Positions 61,445-64,000 of a stretch of DNA of 64,000 nt are shown one piece after another. The number at the start of each line of letters is the position of its first letter. The first letter of the stretch is position 1. Source of the DNA: an uncultured Eggerthella sp. (lineage in GTDB: Bacteria; Actinomycetota; Coriobacteriia; Coriobacteriales; Eggerthellaceae); contig CAJKUH010000002.1 in assembly GCA_905203045.1 (NCBI GenBank), positions 62,001-126,000 on the forward strand, read 5' to 3'. Made by a program: the position numbers and the translations under genes. The notes beneath the pieces were generated by a model, which worked only from the letters and a program-made list of their open reading frames with translations, was not told the origin of the DNA and ran no database searches.

Positions 61445-62304
61445 GCGCCCACCCCAGCAAGCACAGGCTCGTCTTCCTTGGCAGCCTTCGCAGCCGCGCC
61501 ATCGCCCACATACCTCGGCGCATCGACGCCATGGGCGTGTTCGCGCACATACGGCGTACCGTAAATCGCGGCGATGGTCTTCGCGTCAAGCTCGTCGGGC
61601 GTGCCGTCGAACACCTTGCAGCCCTTCTTCAGGGCAATGATGCGATCGGAATACTCGATGGCGTAATCGACCTGATGCAGATTCACCAGGCAGGCAACGC
61701 CCAATTCATCGGCCACCCAGCGCAGCATTTCCATGGTCACACGTGAAGATTTCGGATCAAGGCTGGCAATGGGCTCGTCGCACAGCAGAAGCAGCGGATC
61801 CTGCACCAGGGCACGAGCAATGCCTACACGCTGCTGTTGGCCACCGGAAAGCTGATCGGCACGCTGATAAGCAAAATCGGCCAAGCCCATTTTGTCCAAC
61901 ATCTCGAATGCGCTGCGCTTTTCCTCTTCGCTGTACAGGCCGAAAATCCCGCGGAAATCGGACAAGTAGCCCAAGCGGCCTTGTAGCACGTTTTCAATAG
62001 CCGTAGCGCGATGCACCAGATTGTAGTGCTGGAAGATCATGCCGATGTTGCGGCGTGCCTCGCGCAGCTGGCGCTTGTTCAGGCGGGTAATCTCGCGCCC
62101 ATCGAACTTGATGCTGCCCTCGCTTGCCTCGATAAGGCGGTTGATGCACCGCAGAAACGTCGACTTGCCTGCGCCGGAAGAGCCAATAACCGTAACGAAT
62201 TCGCCGCGGCGAAGGGAAAGCGACACATCGTGCAGCGCCTTCCCCTTGCCGTCGTAGCTTTTCGTCAGGCCCTTCACCGTAAGCAGTTCCTGACTTTGCT
62301 CCAT
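61441..62304 (-). CDS. phnC: Phosphonate ABC transporter ATP-binding protein
   Basis: ATPase of the phosphonate importer: Walker A GSSGAGKST, signature LSGGQQQRVGIARAL, Walker B LLLCDEPIASLD. 287 aa; the C-terminal 40 residues are an extra Ala/Asp/Glu-rich tail. Starts 3 bases after phnD. Confidence 0.93.
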   Translation of the reverse strand: MEQSQELLTVKGLTKSYDGKGKALHDVSLSLRRGEFVTVIGSSGAGKSTFLRCINRLIEASEGSIKFDGREITRLNKRQLREARRNIGMIFQHYNLVHRATAIENVLQGRLGYLSDFRGIFGLYSEEEKRSAFEMLDKMGLADFAYQRADQLSGGQQQRVGIARALVQDPLLLLCDEPIASLDPKSSRVTMEMLRWVADELGVACLVNLHQVDYAIEYSDRIIALKKGCKVFDGTPDELDAKTIAAIYGTPYVREHAHGVDAPRYVGDGAAAKAAKEDEPVLAGVGA

Positions 62305-62307
62305 CGC

Positions 62308-63351
62308 TTATGCACCAAGCTCGCGGATGGGGTTGTACCATGCGTCGTCGCACTTCACGAAGCAGGTCTTGTCGGAATCCTTTTCGAAAATTGCCTTGGC
62401 ATTCTCATCGTCGGGGTCGGCGAAAATCTCCTTGTTGTTGGCGGTTTCCTCACTGCAGAAGGCATCGGTGATCTTCTGCTGTTCGTCGGAAGAAAGCTTG
62501 TCGGTGTTGTAGCAGACGGGAGCGTTCAGCACCGGCGTTACCCCAATAATGGCGAACTCCTTGCCGCGCACCGAATCGAACGGGGCGGATGCATCATCTT
62601 TCACCTTGTACACCGCGCCGGGAGTGTTGGCCTTGCCGGACACCAGATCGAAGTACATGTCGGTATCGACATCGTCGAACGCGGCAGCGTCGGCCTGGCC
62701 GGAAAGCAGGTTAACCGCAGAGCCCTGATGCGAATCGCCGAACATGCTCTTGCTGAAGAACGTGCCATCCTGCAGCAGGTCGTCGGAAGAACCAACGCCG
62801 CACTTCTTCATGATGGAGCTGGAAGGAATCTTGAAGCCGGACGTAGACGTTGCGGAAACGAAGGAAAACTTCTTGCCCTTCAAATTGTCCAGCGAATAGC
62901 CGTCACCGCTTTGGTAATTGGCGGCTTGATCAGCAGGAACGCAGATGCGGCTGTAGTAGCAGGCGCCATCGAGCGTGCCGTTTTCGTCGCTGTTGGTGAA
63001 AGCCGCCTGAACAGCACCGTTCTTCGCATTTGCCTGAACGTATCCCTCTGCACCAAGCAAGGCCATCTGCGCGGAACCGGACGAAATTGCCTCGATGGCA
63101 ACGTTGTAGTCGGTGGTGGTCATCAGCTCGACGTCGCGGCCGGTTGCCTGCTTGATAACGTTGCCGATAGCTTCACGGGACGAAGTCAGGTCGGCAGACG
63201 AATTGTCGGGCAGCCAAACCATGGTAATCGGATCGCTCGATTGCTTGCTCTGACTCGAGCATCCTGTTGCGAACAGCAGCGCACCGGCGGCCACAACCAC
63301 AGCCATCAGCGCCATCACGATGCGCTTCGCGTTCGAAATCTGACGTTCCAT
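62308..63351 (-). CDS. phnD: Phosphonate ABC transporter substrate-binding lipoprotein
   Basis: Lipid-anchored phosphonate-binding protein. The signal peptide ends in the lipobox LLFATGC with Cys31 as the lipidated residue. The mature part has the PhnD pattern (WLPDNSSADLTSSREAIGN, FVSATSTSGFKIPSS, FDDVDTDMYFDL). 347 aa; GGAAG precedes the ATG. First gene of the phn operon. Confidence 0.92.
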   Translation of the reverse strand: MERQISNAKRIVMALMAVVVAAGALLFATGCSSQSKQSSDPITMVWLPDNSSADLTSSREAIGNVIKQATGRDVELMTTTDYNVAIEAISSGSAQMALLGAEGYVQANAKNGAVQAAFTNSDENGTLDGACYYSRICVPADQAANYQSGDGYSLDNLKGKKFSFVSATSTSGFKIPSSSIMKKCGVGSSDDLLQDGTFFSKSMFGDSHQGSAVNLLSGQADAAAFDDVDTDMYFDLVSGKANTPGAVYKVKDDASAPFDSVRGKEFAIIGVTPVLNAPVCYNTDKLSSDEQQKITDAFCSEETANNKEIFADPDDENAKAIFEKDSDKTCFVKCDDAWYNPIRELGA

Positions 63352-63394
63352 ACGGTAGTTCTTCCTTTTCTCTTCTTCTCTTCTTTGCCTCTTT

Positions 63395-63428
63395 GCCCAC
63401 CGCCTGTGAGTACGCCCAGGCGGTGGGC
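63395..63428. promoter_or_regulatory. Leader hairpin upstream of phnD
   Basis: 12-bp perfect arms (GCCCACCGCCTG, 63395-63406; complement 63417-63428) with a 10-base loop, in the phnD leader about 45-80 bases before the ATG. No T run follows, so it is not a plain terminator; mRNA stability or regulation is possible. I see no Pho-box-like repeat. Confidence 0.55.
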
Positions 63429-63647
63429 TCGGCGCTAGTATTGCGCCGCAGAAGAAGGGAAAAGGAGCTGAAAATTCAGTTCTCAGACCGTTTTAACGTT
63501 GGAAGGCCAAATGAAAAACAAACCTGAATCGATGTAAGTTAGGAAGTAACGCATGAACGCGTTTTTAATATAAAGAGCCCTTGAATGAAGGGTGCGGGCA
63601 AGTAAACCGCATGAGCTCTGTACCATTCGGCAACCCAGCGCAAAATG

Positions 63648-63672
63648 AAAAAGCGCCCTTTCGGGCGCTTTC
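63648..63672 (-). terminator. Terminator of the aldo/keto reductase gene
   Basis: On the minus strand AAGCGCCC, GAAA loop, GGGCGCTT followed by TTTC. It starts right after the gene's stop codon and precedes the phn leader. Confidence 0.8.
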
Positions 63673-63674
63673 GC

Positions 63675-64000
63675 TTACTCGTAGAAGTCGGCTGCGTCTT
63701 CCAGCAGGTCAATGATCTTGATGCCTTGCGGGCACATATCTTCGCAGGCACCGCACTGAGTGCATGTGGAAGCCTTGCCATCGGCCGCCTGCCAGGAGTA
63801 CTGCCCCTTTACGAACTCGCGGTTTTCCGTCATCTTCTCCAAGTTCAAAAGACTCATGATCTCGGGAATTTTCACGCCAGCGGGGCAATCCTTTGCACAG
63901 TAACGGCAGTTGGTGCACGGGATAAGGCCCACGCTCTTCAGCGCATCCATGGCTTCGGAAAGCGCCTTTTCCTCAGCAGCGTTGAAAGGCTCGTTTGCTT
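63675..64000 (-). CDS. Aldo/keto reductase with C-terminal 4Fe-4S domain, 5' end outside window
   Basis: C-terminal 108 codons of a longer gene. It carries two clusters of ferredoxin type: CTNCRYCAKDCP and CTQCGACEDMCPQG, the pattern of aldo/keto reductases fused to a 4Fe-4S domain, common in anaerobes. The frame runs through the window edge without a stop, so ATG 63950 is internal. Redox partner and substrate are unknown. Confidence 0.82.
   Translation of the reverse strand, partial: ANEPFNAAEEKALSEAMDALKSVGLIPCTNCRYCAKDCPAGVKIPEIMSLLNLEKMTENREFVKGQYSWQAADGKASTCTQCGACEDMCPQGIKIIDLLEDAADFYE

Noticed and set aside
62011..63438. 475-codon plus-strand ORF across phnC/phnD
   Set aside because: Antisense shadow of phnC and phnD.
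1..64000. CRISPR arrays, tRNA and rRNA genes
   Set aside because: No regularly spaced direct repeats, no cloverleaf-like segment and no rRNA sequence were seen in the intergenic regions I read.

Overview
The window looks like chromosome of a Gram-positive actinobacterium of the class Coriobacteriia, probably Eggerthellaceae. This is inferred from the wall-polysaccharide and sortase gene set, a CIRCE heat-shock operator, a C-P lyase operon ending in a PHP-family phosphoesterase as described from Eggerthella lenta, and a recurring GGGGACAGTCCCC palindrome at gene ends. No rRNA or tRNA was seen, so the genus is not fixed. The backbone is GC-rich; several inserted blocks are clearly AT-richer.

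Layout. 1-6.0 kb: a GH25 muramidase (cut by the window edge), a LicD transferase and a wall-polymer export set (ABC permease, ABC ATPase with an unusual CWB2-like tail, TagD). 6.4-13.8 kb: an AT-rich accessory island with a 1149-aa orphan protein, a Fic AMPylase-type protein with candidate operators, a decayed hipBA toxin-antitoxin module and an AlbA/Schlafen-type regulator. 14-19 kb: GT2 glycosyltransferase, proC, two inverted-repeat (MITE-like) elements and CIRCE-controlled htpG. 19.3-27.2 kb: a second accessory block with an unknown membrane protein, an Abi_2 protein, a truncated second ugd copy, two tiny basic ORFs and an IetAS-like AAA ATPase/subtilase defence operon with one or two extra genes.

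27.4-41.7 kb: a surface-polysaccharide locus. On the plus strand a choline operon (HTH-cytidylyltransferase-kinase fusion, LicB-like permease, small protein) faces a long minus-strand operon headed by a NusG/LoaP-type antiterminator: priming sugar transferase (frameshifted), glycosyltransferases, UDP-glucose dehydrogenase, a TupA-type protein, Wzy-like polymerase, acetyltransferase, Wzx-like flippase and a split licD. Two nine-base G tracts, one in the flippase and one in the acetyltransferase, suggest phase variation. Together these genes would build a phosphocholine-decorated surface polymer.

42.2-47.6 kb: assembly and anchoring functions on the plus strand (SPQTG surface protein, Wzz-like protein, BY-kinase, class B sortase, LCP ligase, CpsB-type phosphatase). 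47.6-52.2 kb: a CorC/HlyC-type CBS protein, a beta-lactamase-fold secreted hydrolase and a CmpB-family membrane protein. 52.6-63.4 kb: a full phosphonate operon in the order phnD-C-E-E-G-H-I-J-K-M-L-phnPP on the minus strand. The window ends inside an aldo/keto reductase with a C-terminal ferredoxin domain.

The best candidates for undescribed biology are the IetAS-like operon with its divergent tiny basic ORFs, the 1149-aa orphan in the island, the ABC-ATPase/CWB2 fusion, and the twin G9 tracts in the polysaccharide operon.
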